A stretch of DNA of 64,000 bases from SCTM01 sp965279655 (lineage in GTDB: Bacteria > Pseudomonadota > Alphaproteobacteria > Rhodospirillales > Rhodospirillaceae), in assembly GCA_965279655.1 (NCBI GenBank), contig OZ257255.1, forward strand, positions 3,348,001 to 3,412,000. Direction: 5' to 3'. Of this stretch, positions 17,087 through 25,530 are shown piece by piece (position 1 is the first letter of the stretch; each line of letters starts with the position of its first letter). Under the pieces are notes generated by a model. That model ran no database searches. It had not been told where the DNA came from and saw only the letters and a program-made list of their open reading frames with translations. The position numbers were made by a program, and so were the translations under genes.

Positions 17087-18220
17087 GTGACCGGGATCAC
17101 CCGCTATATTTTGCGCCAACTTGTCGTCGGTACCATTGTGGTCGCCGGCGCGCTCGCGTGCATTGTGTGGCTGACTCAATCCCTGCAGTTCCTGCAGTAC
17201 GTGGTGAACAAGGGACTGGCGGTCGGCGCGTGGCTGCGGCTCACGCTCTACCTGATGCCGGGGTTCCTGGTGGTGGTAATTCCACCGGCTTTGTTCTTCG
17301 TGGCGTTGTTCATCTACAACCGCTTGGCTCTCGATCGTGAACTGGTGGTCGCGCAAGCCGCCGGCGTCAGCCGCCTGGCGCTGACACGACCCGCGCTGCT
17401 TGCGGCCGTGATCGCGGCGCTGGTGTGTTACCTGCTGACCCTCGTCGTGATCCCAACCTCGACCCGCGCGTTCCGCGAGCTGCAATTCTCCATCCGTAAC
17501 GACGCCTCGCAGGTGCTGCTGCGCGAGGGCACGTTCAATCAGATCGTCCAGGGCCTCACGGTCTATGTGCGCGGCCGCGGCGGCGCGGGCGAACTGATCG
17601 GCATCATGGTACACGACACCCGCAAGCCCGATGCGGCGATGACGCTGCTGGCCGAGCGGGGGGTGCTGTCGGGCGGCGAGAACGGCCCGCATGTGCTGCT
17701 GTTCAACGGCAGCCGCCAACAGCTCGACAGGACCGGGCGCGACCTCTCGGTCCTTTACTTCGACAGCTACACGGTCGATTTCGGAACCGCCGGCGGCGAG
17801 AATACCGACCGCACGGCCGACTACCGGGAACGGGCCGTATTCGAGCTGCTCACGCTCAAGGCCGAGGACGGGTTCACGCCCCGTGAAGTGGGCCGGATGC
17901 GGGCCGAGGCACATCAGCGCCTGGTGGGACCCCTCACCTGCTTTTCGTTCGTGCTGGCCGCCCTGAGCTTCCTGTTGACCGGCAACTTCGACAAACGGGG
18001 CCAGTTTCTGCGGGTGTGCGGCGCAGTGGCGGCCCTGGTGGGCCTGGAAGCCGCCGGGTTGGCCGCCGGGGATTTTGTCGGCCGGAATCCGGACAGCGCC
18101 GCTTTGATGTACCTCGTGGGATTGCTGCCGACGGCGGTGGGCTTGTATATCATCGCCTGGCCGGTGTCCTTCCACCCGGTGGAGCGACGTCGCGAGCCGA
18201 TCCCCGCGACGCCGACATGA
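17087..18220 (+). CDS. lptF: LPS export ABC transporter permease LptF
   Basis: One of the two inner-membrane permeases (LptF, LptG) of the LptB2FGC extractor that pulls lipopolysaccharide from the inner membrane. It has 377 residues: TM1-3 (about 12-35, 50-80, 98-122), a periplasmic beta-jellyroll (about 130-275), and TM4-6 (about 283-375). LptF-type motifs are RYILRQLVVGTIVV, WLTQSLQFLQYVVNKG, LVVAQAAGVSR (the coupling helix contacting LptB) and LREGTFNQIVQGLTVYVR. The start is a GTG at 17087. It is followed not by lptG but, 34 bases later, by lptD. Confidence 0.93.
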   Translation: MTGITRYILRQLVVGTIVVAGALACIVWLTQSLQFLQYVVNKGLAVGAWLRLTLYLMPGFLVVVIPPALFFVALFIYNRLALDRELVVAQAAGVSRLALTRPALLAAVIAALVCYLLTLVVIPTSTRAFRELQFSIRNDASQVLLREGTFNQIVQGLTVYVRGRGGAGELIGIMVHDTRKPDAAMTLLAERGVLSGGENGPHVLLFNGSRQQLDRTGRDLSVLYFDSYTVDFGTAGGENTDRTADYRERAVFELLTLKAEDGFTPREVGRMRAEAHQRLVGPLTCFSFVLAALSFLLTGNFDKRGQFLRVCGAVAALVGLEAAGLAAGDFVGRNPDSAALMYLVGLLPTAVGLYIIAWPVSFHPVERRREPIPATPT

Positions 18221-18259
18221 CTTTTTTCTTGAGTAACGTTCCGTTCGACATCCAGTGAG
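18218..18259 (+). other. 13-codon mini-ORF bridging lptF and lptD
   Basis: ATGA at the lptF stop opens a 13-codon frame (MTFFLSNVPFDIQ) that ends in TGA at 18257-18259, overlapping the lptD GTG start (GTGAGC). It fills exactly the space where lptG is expected in related bacteria. It may be a coupling device, a deletion scar, or chance. Confidence 0.3.
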
Positions 18260-20483
18260 CATGCGCCGAGGACCCACCCCAGCCGCTTCCGCGTATGCCC
18301 GCCCTGCCGCGCGCCTGCGCGCGCACCTGTTCGGCGCGCTGTCGTTCGCCGGCCTGTTGCTCGGCGCCACGGCCCTCAGCCCCGCGATCGCCCCATCACT
18401 CGCCCAAGCCGCGGAGCCCAACTCGCTGCTGCAGGCGGACGAAGTCTCCTACGACCGGGACAACGACATCGTTACCGCGTCGGGGCATGTGGAGATCGCG
18501 CGCGCGGGCAACGTCCTGCTCGCCGACAAGGTGGTGTACGACCGCAACAAGGACATCGCCACCGCCACCGGTCACGTGAGCCTGACCGAGGCCAGCGGCT
18601 CGGTGATGTATGTCGAGCAGATCGAGATCACCAGCGACCTGAAACAGGCGCTGGCCAGCGAACTGCGCGTGATGCTGGCCGACAAGTCGCGCATGGCCAG
18701 CCGCGCGTTCCGCCGCGTCAACGAGACGACGGACGAACTCTACGAAGCTGCCTACACCGCCTGCGATGTGTGCGAAGGCAAATCGCCGATCTGGCAGGTC
18801 AACGCCGACAAAGTGCGCCGCGATACCGAGAAGCGCATGGTTTACTACAACAACGTCAGCATCGATCTGCTGGGCGTGCCGGTGTTTTACACGCCCTATC
18901 TGGCGCATCCGGACCCGACCGCGGGCCGCAAGAGCGGCTTCCTGCTGCCGGTGGTGGGCGTGGGCAGCAACCTGGGTCTTTCCTACACCCAGCCCTATTA
19001 CATCAATATCGCGCCGGACAAAGACGCGACCGTCGCGCCGCTGCTCACCACCATGGCCGGCAAAGGCGCGACCGCCGAATACCGCCAGGACTTCCAGCAC
19101 GGCCGGTTTTTCTTCTTCGGCAGCGCGGTCACGGACGATCCCGCGATCAAGGAACAGTTCCGCGGCCATGTCGCGAGCTGGGCGCGCTGGGACATGGACG
19201 ACAACTGGCGCTCGGGCGCGAACGTCAACCTCGCCAGCGACCAGACGTACCTGCGCCGTTACAACTTCGACCGCACGTCGTCCACCTGGCTGACGACGAA
19301 TGCGTTCGTCGAACGCTTCGGCAGCAATTCCTATTTCTCGGCCAACAGCTACTACTTCCAGCGCCAACGCGACGTGATCGCCTTGCCTTCGCCGGTGATC
19401 ACCCCGCTGATGAGCTACAACTACACCAGCGATCCGATGTCCTGGGGCGGCTATCTCGCGGTGGATGCGAGCGGCGTGGTGCTGACGCGCGTGAACGGCT
19501 CCGACGCGCATCGCCTGTCGACCACGGTGTCCTACACGCTGCCCTTCACCACCGGCGGCGGCCACGTGTTCACGGCGCGCGCGGCCTACCGCGCCGACGG
19601 CTACTACATAAACAAGTACAACGTGCCCACGACCGGCCGGCAATTCACCGGAACGGTCGGCCGCACGGTGCCCGAGGCCTCGCTGGAATGGCGGTTCCCG
19701 CTGTCCAACCACGGCGCGCAATTCACCCAGGTGATCGAGCCGATCGTGAAGGCGTTCATCAGCCCGGTCGGCAACAACGATCCGCGCATCCCGAACGAGG
19801 ACAGCCTCGACTTCGAATTCGACGACACCAACCTGTTCGCCGAACAGCGCTTCGCGGGCTATGACCGTGTCGAGGGCGGCCCGCGCGTGAGCTACGCGCT
19901 GCAGTGGTCGGCCTATAACCGCAAAGGCGGCGTGATCTCGGCGTTGATCGGGCAGAGCTATCGCTTCGCGCGCTCCAATCCGTTCGCGCTCCTGTCGGGC
20001 CTTGAGAAAAAGCTGTCGGACTACGTCGGCCGCATCGACGTGAGCCCGAACCAGTACGTGAGCCTGCAGTACCGCTTCCGGCTCGACAAAGACTCTTTCG
20101 CCAACCGCCGCAGCGAGATCAACAGCCTGTTGGGCCCGGACGTGCTGCGCGTCGGCGTGAGCTACATCGACATCCGGTCCACCGATCCCCTGGCGCTGCC
20201 GACCGACCAGCGCAAGGAGCTCTACACCTCGATTTCCACGCGGCTCTCGCAATACTGGCGCGTCAGCGCCGGCCACCGCGAAAACCTGGCCCGGGGCGGC
20301 GGCAGCATCCGGACCGACATGGTCATCTCGTACGAGGACGAATGTTTCGCCCTTGACCTGAATCTGGCCCGGGACAACACCTCGGACCGCGATTTCAAGA
20401 GCGGAATCGGCGTTCTGCTGCGTTTCAGCCTCAAAACCATCGGCGACCTCCGCCTCAACACGGACGTGGGCGGCCGCCGCTAG
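18255..20483 (+). CDS. lptD: LPS-assembly protein LptD
   Basis: Outer-membrane barrel that, plugged by LptE, inserts lipopolysaccharide into the outer leaflet. Its 742 residues comprise a signal peptide (to about residue 52, ending LAQAA), a periplasmic OstA/LptA-like jellyroll (about 58-165, with YDRDNDIVTASGHVEI and YDRNKDIATATGHVSL), and a large C-terminal barrel (about 200-742). Cysteines are seen in TACDVCEG and in DECFALDL near the C-terminus, fitting the disulfides that link the two domains. GTG 18255 or ATG 18261 could start it. SurA, encoded next, is its known chaperone. Confidence 0.95.
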   Translation: MSMRRGPTPAASAYARPAARLRAHLFGALSFAGLLLGATALSPAIAPSLAQAAEPNSLLQADEVSYDRDNDIVTASGHVEIARAGNVLLADKVVYDRNKDIATATGHVSLTEASGSVMYVEQIEITSDLKQALASELRVMLADKSRMASRAFRRVNETTDELYEAAYTACDVCEGKSPIWQVNADKVRRDTEKRMVYYNNVSIDLLGVPVFYTPYLAHPDPTAGRKSGFLLPVVGVGSNLGLSYTQPYYINIAPDKDATVAPLLTTMAGKGATAEYRQDFQHGRFFFFGSAVTDDPAIKEQFRGHVASWARWDMDDNWRSGANVNLASDQTYLRRYNFDRTSSTWLTTNAFVERFGSNSYFSANSYYFQRQRDVIALPSPVITPLMSYNYTSDPMSWGGYLAVDASGVVLTRVNGSDAHRLSTTVSYTLPFTTGGGHVFTARAAYRADGYYINKYNVPTTGRQFTGTVGRTVPEASLEWRFPLSNHGAQFTQVIEPIVKAFISPVGNNDPRIPNEDSLDFEFDDTNLFAEQRFAGYDRVEGGPRVSYALQWSAYNRKGGVISALIGQSYRFARSNPFALLSGLEKKLSDYVGRIDVSPNQYVSLQYRFRLDKDSFANRRSEINSLLGPDVLRVGVSYIDIRSTDPLALPTDQRKELYTSISTRLSQYWRVSAGHRENLARGGGSIRTDMVISYEDECFALDLNLARDNTSDRDFKSGIGVLLRFSLKTIGDLRLNTDVGGRR

Positions 20484-20624
20484 GCCGATTTTCCCTAAAG
20501 ATCACGCCCAGTTAACCCCCACCCTGGCGGTCTGGTTTTCGCCATGTTTTCCGCCTATGGTGCCCCGCGCCAGGGCCCTGGCTTCCCCAGGACGGCTCGT
20601 ACCAACCTTGCATACCGGGTGTAG

Positions 20625-21971
20625 ATGCTTTTGCTCGAACACATGCCGTTCCGCGGCACGACGCTGACCGTGATCGCCTTGATCGCGCCCCTGCTGCTCG
20701 GCCAGGCGCAGGCGCAGATGCCGGCGATGCAGATGCAGTCGACCCAACCGCAGCAGCAAAGCGCGCCGCCGGGACTGCCGTCGAACGCCATGGCGATCGC
20801 CGCGGTGGTGAACGAAGACGTCATCACCGTGTACGACGTCCAATCGCGCACGTCGGTGTTCATCGCCACCTCCGGCCTCGACAACACGCCCGAGATGCAG
20901 CGCCGCCTCCTGCCCCAGGTCGTGCAGGCCCTGATCGACGAGCACCTGAAGCTGCAGGAAGCCCGGCGTCTCAAGATGGAGACCAACGAGACCGAAGTGC
21001 GTCAGGCGATCGACCAGATCGAGCAGGGCAACGGCATGCAGCCGGGCACCTTCCGCAAGATGCTCGACGCCCAGGGCGTCGACATGGGCTCGCTCTATTC
21101 CCAAATCGAAGCCGACCTGGCGTGGATGAAGGTCGTGCGCCAGGAACTGCGCCGCGACGTCAATATCGCGCCGGAAGAAGTGAAGAGCGTGATCGCGCGC
21201 CTGAAGGCCAACCAGGGCAAGCCGGAGAACCAAGTCTCCGAAATTTTCCTGCCCATCAACGTGACGACGCGGGATGCCGATGTGCGCACGCTGGCGGAGC
21301 GCCTTGTGCAGCAGGCGCGCACCGGAACGCCGTTCGCAGCGCTCGCGCAGCAGTTCTCCCAGAGCCCGACCGCGGCCGTGGGCGGCGACCTGGGCTGGGT
21401 GCTGCGCGGCGAACTCGAGGATGAAGTGGATTCCGTCATCGCGCGCATGGAGCCCAATGAAATCTCCGAGCCGATCCGCACGGCCGCCGGTTATCACATC
21501 GTGCAACTCAAGGGGCGCCGCTCATCGGGTGAATCCGATCCGCTGATGGCCGTCATTGCCATGAGCCAGCTGTACATCCCGACCGTCGGCGGCCGCGCGC
21601 CGGATGCGGCGAAAGCACAACAGATCGCCGAGACCGTGGCCACCAAGGTCGCGAACTGCGAAGACATGAACAAGGTCGCCACGGAAATGGGCGGGCCCGG
21701 TTCCGGGCCGGTGTTGGAACCGCTGCGCATCGGCATGCTGCCGGACAAGATTCGTGACGTGGTGGTCAACCTGCCGCCGAACCGCGTGAGTCCGCCGATC
21801 GAGATCCCCGGCGCCAAGCTGTTCGTCATCGTGTGCCAGCGTCAGGACGACAGCGGTTTGCCGTCCGAGGATCAGGTCTACGCCAAGCTGGAAGGCGACA
21901 AGCTCGAGAACGTCGCGCGGCAGCGCCTGCGCGACTTGCGCCGCCAGGCGCTGATCGACGTCCGCCTCTAA
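20625..21971 (+). CDS. surA: Periplasmic chaperone/peptidyl-prolyl isomerase SurA
   Basis: SurA escorts unfolded outer-membrane proteins such as LptD to the Bam complex. It has 448 residues: a signal peptide (to about 31, GQAQA), a Gln/Pro-rich stretch (32-52), the SurA N-domain (about 55-185, with AAVVNEDVITVYDV), one clear parvulin domain (about 203-297, with ENQVSEIFLPI and GGDLGWVLRGEL) and a second, divergent one (about 315-420). The first ATG gives MLLLEHM; the second ATG, six codons on at 20643, gives a more typical signal peptide and is equally likely. It follows lptD and precedes pdxA. Confidence 0.94.
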   Translation: MLLLEHMPFRGTTLTVIALIAPLLLGQAQAQMPAMQMQSTQPQQQSAPPGLPSNAMAIAAVVNEDVITVYDVQSRTSVFIATSGLDNTPEMQRRLLPQVVQALIDEHLKLQEARRLKMETNETEVRQAIDQIEQGNGMQPGTFRKMLDAQGVDMGSLYSQIEADLAWMKVVRQELRRDVNIAPEEVKSVIARLKANQGKPENQVSEIFLPINVTTRDADVRTLAERLVQQARTGTPFAALAQQFSQSPTAAVGGDLGWVLRGELEDEVDSVIARMEPNEISEPIRTAAGYHIVQLKGRRSSGESDPLMAVIAMSQLYIPTVGGRAPDAAKAQQIAETVATKVANCEDMNKVATEMGGPGSGPVLEPLRIGMLPDKIRDVVVNLPPNRVSPPIEIPGAKLFVIVCQRQDDSGLPSEDQVYAKLEGDKLENVARQRLRDLRRQALIDVRL

Positions 21972-21981
21972 GGTCCCTCGG

Positions 21982-22983
21982 ATGCCCGCACCGCTCGCAG
22001 TGACCATGGGCGAGCCGGCGGGGATCGGCGGGGAAATCCTGCTGAAGGCCTGGGCCCGGCGCACCGATCGCACGCCGGTCTTCTTCGCCATCGACAGCGC
22101 CGCGCGGCTTGAAAGCATCGCCGTGCGTTTCGGCATCCCCTGCCCGGTCGCCCCGATCAAGGATCCCAAGGACGCCGCCGCGATATTCAATCGCGCCCTG
22201 CCGGTGCTGGACCTCGGGATGGATCTGTCGGCAGCGGCGCTCGGCACACCCACGCCCCAGACGGCGTCCGCCGTGATCGCAGCGATCGATCGCGCGGTGG
22301 CATTGGTCAAGGCGGGCGCGGCCAGCGGGTTCGTGACCAACCCCATCCAGAAGTCCGTGCTGCAAGGCGCGGGATTCGCCTACCCCGGCCACACGGAATA
22401 TCTCGGGCACTTGGCGAACGCGATGCCGGTGATGATGCTAGCGGTGCCGGGCTTGCGCGTGATTCCGGTCACGATCCACCTGCCGATTGCCGCCGTTCCC
22501 GCGGCGCTGACGACGAAAGCGATTGTGCAGCACGGACGCATCGCCGCCGCCGCCCTTCGCCGTGATTTTGGAATCGCGAAGCCGCGCATCGCCGTGGCGG
22601 CGCTGAACCCGCACGGCGGCGAGGCCGGCACCATGGGGACCGAAGAACAGACCGTTATCGTTCCGGCGATTGAAGAGCTGCGCGCGGAAGGCATCGCGGT
22701 GACGGGGCCCGCGCCGGCGGACACCTTGTTCCACGCCGGGGCGCGAGAGCATTTCGATCTGGCCCTGTGCATGTATCACGACCAGGCCTTGATCCCGCTG
22801 AAGACCATCGACTTCGCCGGCGGCGTGAACGTGACCCTGGGCCTGCCGTTCGTGCGCACCTCGCCGGATCACGGCACGGCGTTGGACATCGCCGCCAAGG
22901 GCGCCGCCGACCCGTCGAGCGTGATCGCCGCCATCGCCATGGCCGCGGAGATGAGCGCGCGGCGCGCGGGTGCTGTCCGTTGA
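21982..22983 (+). CDS. pdxA: 4-hydroxythreonine-4-phosphate dehydrogenase
   Basis: PdxA makes the amino-ketone precursor of pyridoxal phosphate in the DXP-dependent vitamin B6 pathway. Its 333 residues match the family length. The three metal-binding histidines are present: H137 in YPGHTEYLG, H211 in LNPHGGEAG and H266 in MYHDQALIPLK. The N-terminal VTMGEPAGIGGEI is characteristic. The C-terminal SPDHGTALDIAAKGAADPSS is also conserved. It starts 10 bases after surA, and its stop overlaps the TTG start of rsmA, which is the usual proteobacterial order. Confidence 0.97.
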   Translation: MPAPLAVTMGEPAGIGGEILLKAWARRTDRTPVFFAIDSAARLESIAVRFGIPCPVAPIKDPKDAAAIFNRALPVLDLGMDLSAAALGTPTPQTASAVIAAIDRAVALVKAGAASGFVTNPIQKSVLQGAGFAYPGHTEYLGHLANAMPVMMLAVPGLRVIPVTIHLPIAAVPAALTTKAIVQHGRIAAAALRRDFGIAKPRIAVAALNPHGGEAGTMGTEEQTVIVPAIEELRAEGIAVTGPAPADTLFHAGAREHFDLALCMYHDQALIPLKTIDFAGGVNVTLGLPFVRTSPDHGTALDIAAKGAADPSSVIAAIAMAAEMSARRAGAVR

Positions 22984-23813
22984 CAGACACCCTGAAAGAC
23001 TTGCCGCCCCTGCGCGATGTGATCGCGCGCCATGGGCTCGGCGCCGACAAATCGCTCGGCCAGCACTTCCTGCTCGACCTCAATCTGTGCGCGCGCATCG
23101 TCCGCGCCGCCGGCGATGTCACGCAGGGAACATGTCTCGAGATCGGCCCTGGGCCGGGCGGATTGACGCGGGCGCTGCTGGAAGCAGGGGCCCATGTCAT
23201 CGCGGTGGAGAAAGACGCGCGCTGCATCCCGCTGCTGAGTGAGCTTGCGGCAGCCGCGCCGGGTCGACTGCAAATCATCCACGGCGATGCCTTGAAGATC
23301 GACCTCGCCACCCTCGGCAGTGGACCGCGGCGGATCGTCGCCAATCTGCCCTACAACGTGGCCACCGAACTGCTGTTCAAATGGCTGGAAACCCCCACCG
23401 CCTTTGAATCCATGACCCTCATGTTCCAGCGCGAAGTGGCGTTGCGCATCGCCGCCGAACCCGGCAGCAAGACCTATGGCCGCGTGAGCATCATGAGCCA
23501 GTGGCTGTGCGAGGTGGCGATCGCCTTCGACGTCAATCCGCGCGCCTTCACGCCGCCGCCGCAGGTGGACTCAACCGTGATTTCGCTCACGCCGCGCAAG
23601 GAACCGTTGGCGCCCGCGAACGCGGCAACGCTGGAACGCGTGACGGCCGCCGCGTTCGGTCAGCGGCGCAAGATGCTCCGGCAAAGCTTGAAGTCCCTCG
23701 GCGGCGATCCGATTGCGCTGTGCGCAGCCTGCGGTGTGGACCCGACGGCGCGGGCGGAAACGCTCTCCGTCGAAAAGTTCTGCGCGCTCGCGCGGGCGGT
23801 CGACGAAGCTTAA
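22980..23813 (+). CDS. rsmA: 16S rRNA dimethyladenosine transferase RsmA/KsgA
   Basis: It dimethylates A1518 and A1519 of 16S rRNA late in 30S assembly. I chose TTG at 22980 (277 residues, MTDTLKDLPPLRD), which overlaps the pdxA stop (TTGA). Motifs: KSLGQHFLLD (25-34), the SAM-binding EIGPGPGG (54-61), the acidic end of strand 2 in AVEKD, GDALK, and the catalytic NLPYN (122-126). A C-terminal helical domain follows. An upstream in-frame ATG at 22767 would lie deep inside pdxA and is rejected. Confidence 0.96.
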   Translation: MTDTLKDLPPLRDVIARHGLGADKSLGQHFLLDLNLCARIVRAAGDVTQGTCLEIGPGPGGLTRALLEAGAHVIAVEKDARCIPLLSELAAAAPGRLQIIHGDALKIDLATLGSGPRRIVANLPYNVATELLFKWLETPTAFESMTLMFQREVALRIAAEPGSKTYGRVSIMSQWLCEVAIAFDVNPRAFTPPPQVDSTVISLTPRKEPLAPANAATLERVTAAAFGQRRKMLRQSLKSLGGDPIALCAACGVDPTARAETLSVEKFCALARAVDEA

Positions 23814-23819
23814 ATTTTG

Positions 23820-23867
23820 GGGCGTGCTCTTTCGGAAAACCGGAGCCCACTTTTCCGGATCACGCCC
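23820..23867. repeat. Alphaproteobacterial palindromic repeat / bidirectional hairpin
   Basis: GGGCGTG (23820-23826) pairs with CACGCCC (23861-23867), and inside it GGAAAA (23834-23839) pairs with TTTTCC (23851-23856). The sequence resembles the dispersed GATCCGGAAAAGTGG-type palindromes of alphaproteobacteria. It lies between the converging rsmA and gmk genes and touches the gmk stop, so it may also help terminate transcription both ways. Confidence 0.6.
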
Positions 23868-24508
23868 TAGTTGACGCCGCGCAAGTCGTTTACGAAATCG
23901 ATCAGGCCGGAGGCGCGGCGCGTTTGCCGCAAGCGTTCCGCGTGAAGGATCGCCTTGGCCTCGGCGATACTTTTGTCTACGTCGCGATTGACGATGACGT
24001 AATCGTATTCCTGCCAGTGACTCATTTCGTCCGCGGCCCGCGCCATGCGGTTGCGCACGACCTCATCTGAATCCTGCGCGCGGGCTCGAAGACGGCGCTC
24101 CAGCTCGTCGTGAGACGGGGGGAGCACGAAGATGGTCGCGAGGTCCGGGGCGGCGGTCGCTTTGAGCTTCTGCGTGCCCTGCCAATCGATGTCGAACAGG
24201 ATGTCGCGGCCGGCGGCAAGCGTGCGCTCCACATGGACGCGCGGCGTGCCGTAGAGGTTGTCGAACACACGGGCGTGTTCCAAAAGCTCGCCGTCGCGCA
24301 CCATGCGTTCGTATTCCGGCACGCTGACGAAATAGTAGTCCTTCCCGTCCTGCTCGCCGGGACGCGGCTTGCGCGTGGTGACGGACACGGACATGGAGAG
24401 GTTCGGATCCGCCTCCAGCAGCGCGCGGGAGATCGTGGTTTTGCCGGCGCCGGACGGCGAACTCAGCACCAACATCAATCCGCGACGCGTGATGGCCTGG
24501 TCGTTCAT
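23867..24508 (-). CDS. gmk: Guanylate kinase
   Basis: It phosphorylates GMP to GDP with ATP. The 213-residue frame from ATG 24508 has the P-loop SSPSGAGKTT (about 16-25), the GMP-binding SVTTRKPRPGEQDGKDYYF, and the lid region with RRLRARAQDS. A longer frame from 24541 would overlap yicC by 26 bases, so the second methionine (MNDQAITRRG), spaced 7 bases after the yicC stop, was chosen. yicC-gmk is a conserved gene pair. It converges with rsmA across a palindrome. Confidence 0.96.
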   Translation of the reverse strand: MNDQAITRRGLMLVLSSPSGAGKTTISRALLEADPNLSMSVSVTTRKPRPGEQDGKDYYFVSVPEYERMVRDGELLEHARVFDNLYGTPRVHVERTLAAGRDILFDIDWQGTQKLKATAAPDLATIFVLPPSHDELERRLRARAQDSDEVVRNRMARAADEMSHWQEYDYVIVNRDVDKSIAEAKAILHAERLRQTRRASGLIDFVNDLRGVN

Positions 24509-24515
24509 GGCTTGC

Positions 24516-25448
24516 CTATTCGATATTTTGGATCTGCTCACGGAACTGGTCGATCGCGGTCTTCAGGCCGAGGCCGATGCGCGTGAGGGTGACGTCGGAG
24601 GATTTGGAACACAGGGTGTTGGCTTCGCGGTTGAATTCCTGAGAGAGGAAATCGAGCCGCCGGCCGCAAGGCTCGCCCTTGTCGAGCAGTTCCCGCGCCT
24701 GGGCGACGTGGGCGCTCAGGCGATCCAGTTCCTCGCGGACGTCGGCCTTCAGGGCGAGCAAGGCGACTTCCTGGGCGAGGCGTTCCGGCGTGAGCGCCGG
24801 CGATGCGTCCGCCAGCTCCTTCACTTGTTGGGTGAGCCGGGCCTTCAGCATGGCCGGTTGAAGCGCTGCGACGGTGCCCGCTTCCGTGCTGAAGCGGGCG
24901 ATATCCTCGAGGTGGCCCACCATCACCGGCGCGAGGCGCGCGCCCTCTTCGCGGCGCGAGATGTTCAGCTGGGTCAGCGCGGTGGCCAAGCCCTTCAGCA
25001 GCGCCTGATCGCGCGCCGCCAGCACCTCGGCGGAGAGCGGCCCTGCGTCCGGCGCATCCATAATGCCGCGCAGGGCGAGGAGGCCGTCGATCGACGCCGG
25101 CGCGATCGTGCGGCCGAGGACACCGGCGGGCAGCTCGGCGGCCTTCTTGGCGGACAGCGCGATAGCGGCATCCAAGAGCGGTTCGTTGATGCGCAACGTG
25201 CCCACGGCCGTGTCGGTGGAGACATGGAGGCTGATGGAGAGCGAGCCGCGCGCGAGGGCCGCGCTGGCCGCCTGGCGTGCCGGCAGCTCGAGCGAATCGA
25301 ACCCGGCCGGCAGGCGCACCCGCACGTCGAGGCCCTTACCGTTGACGCTCTTGGCTTCCCAGATCCAGCCGAAGGGGGCGGGCAGCCCGGGCAGCTCGCA
25401 GCGCCCTTCGGCGCGCGCGTAGCCCGTCATGCTTGTGACCGACGCCAT
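24516..25448 (-). CDS. yicC: YicC family endoribonuclease
   Basis: A 310-residue YicC/YloC protein; Escherichia coli YicC is an RNase linked to small-RNA decay. The N-terminal domain starts MASVTSMTGYARAEG with the family word SMTGY, then EAKSVNGKGLDVRVRLP. The C-terminal DUF1732 part is GRRLDFLSQEFNREANTLCSK followed by SSDVTLTRIGLGLKTAIDQ, which is strongly conserved. Located directly upstream of gmk, as in many bacteria. Confidence 0.94.
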   Translation of the reverse strand: MASVTSMTGYARAEGRCELPGLPAPFGWIWEAKSVNGKGLDVRVRLPAGFDSLELPARQAASAALARGSLSISLHVSTDTAVGTLRINEPLLDAAIALSAKKAAELPAGVLGRTIAPASIDGLLALRGIMDAPDAGPLSAEVLAARDQALLKGLATALTQLNISRREEGARLAPVMVGHLEDIARFSTEAGTVAALQPAMLKARLTQQVKELADASPALTPERLAQEVALLALKADVREELDRLSAHVAQARELLDKGEPCGRRLDFLSQEFNREANTLCSKSSDVTLTRIGLGLKTAIDQFREQIQNIE

Positions 25449-25530
25449 TCCTTACCCCCACGTGCCTACCGCACGGGGCCTTTATATCGGGGGCGTCGGG
25501 GTTTGCAAATTGACCCCGCCAAAAGGTGAG

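Noticed and set aside
22767..22979. N-terminal extension of rsmA
   Set aside because: It lies inside pdxA; the TTG at 22980 gives the family start and overlaps the pdxA stop.
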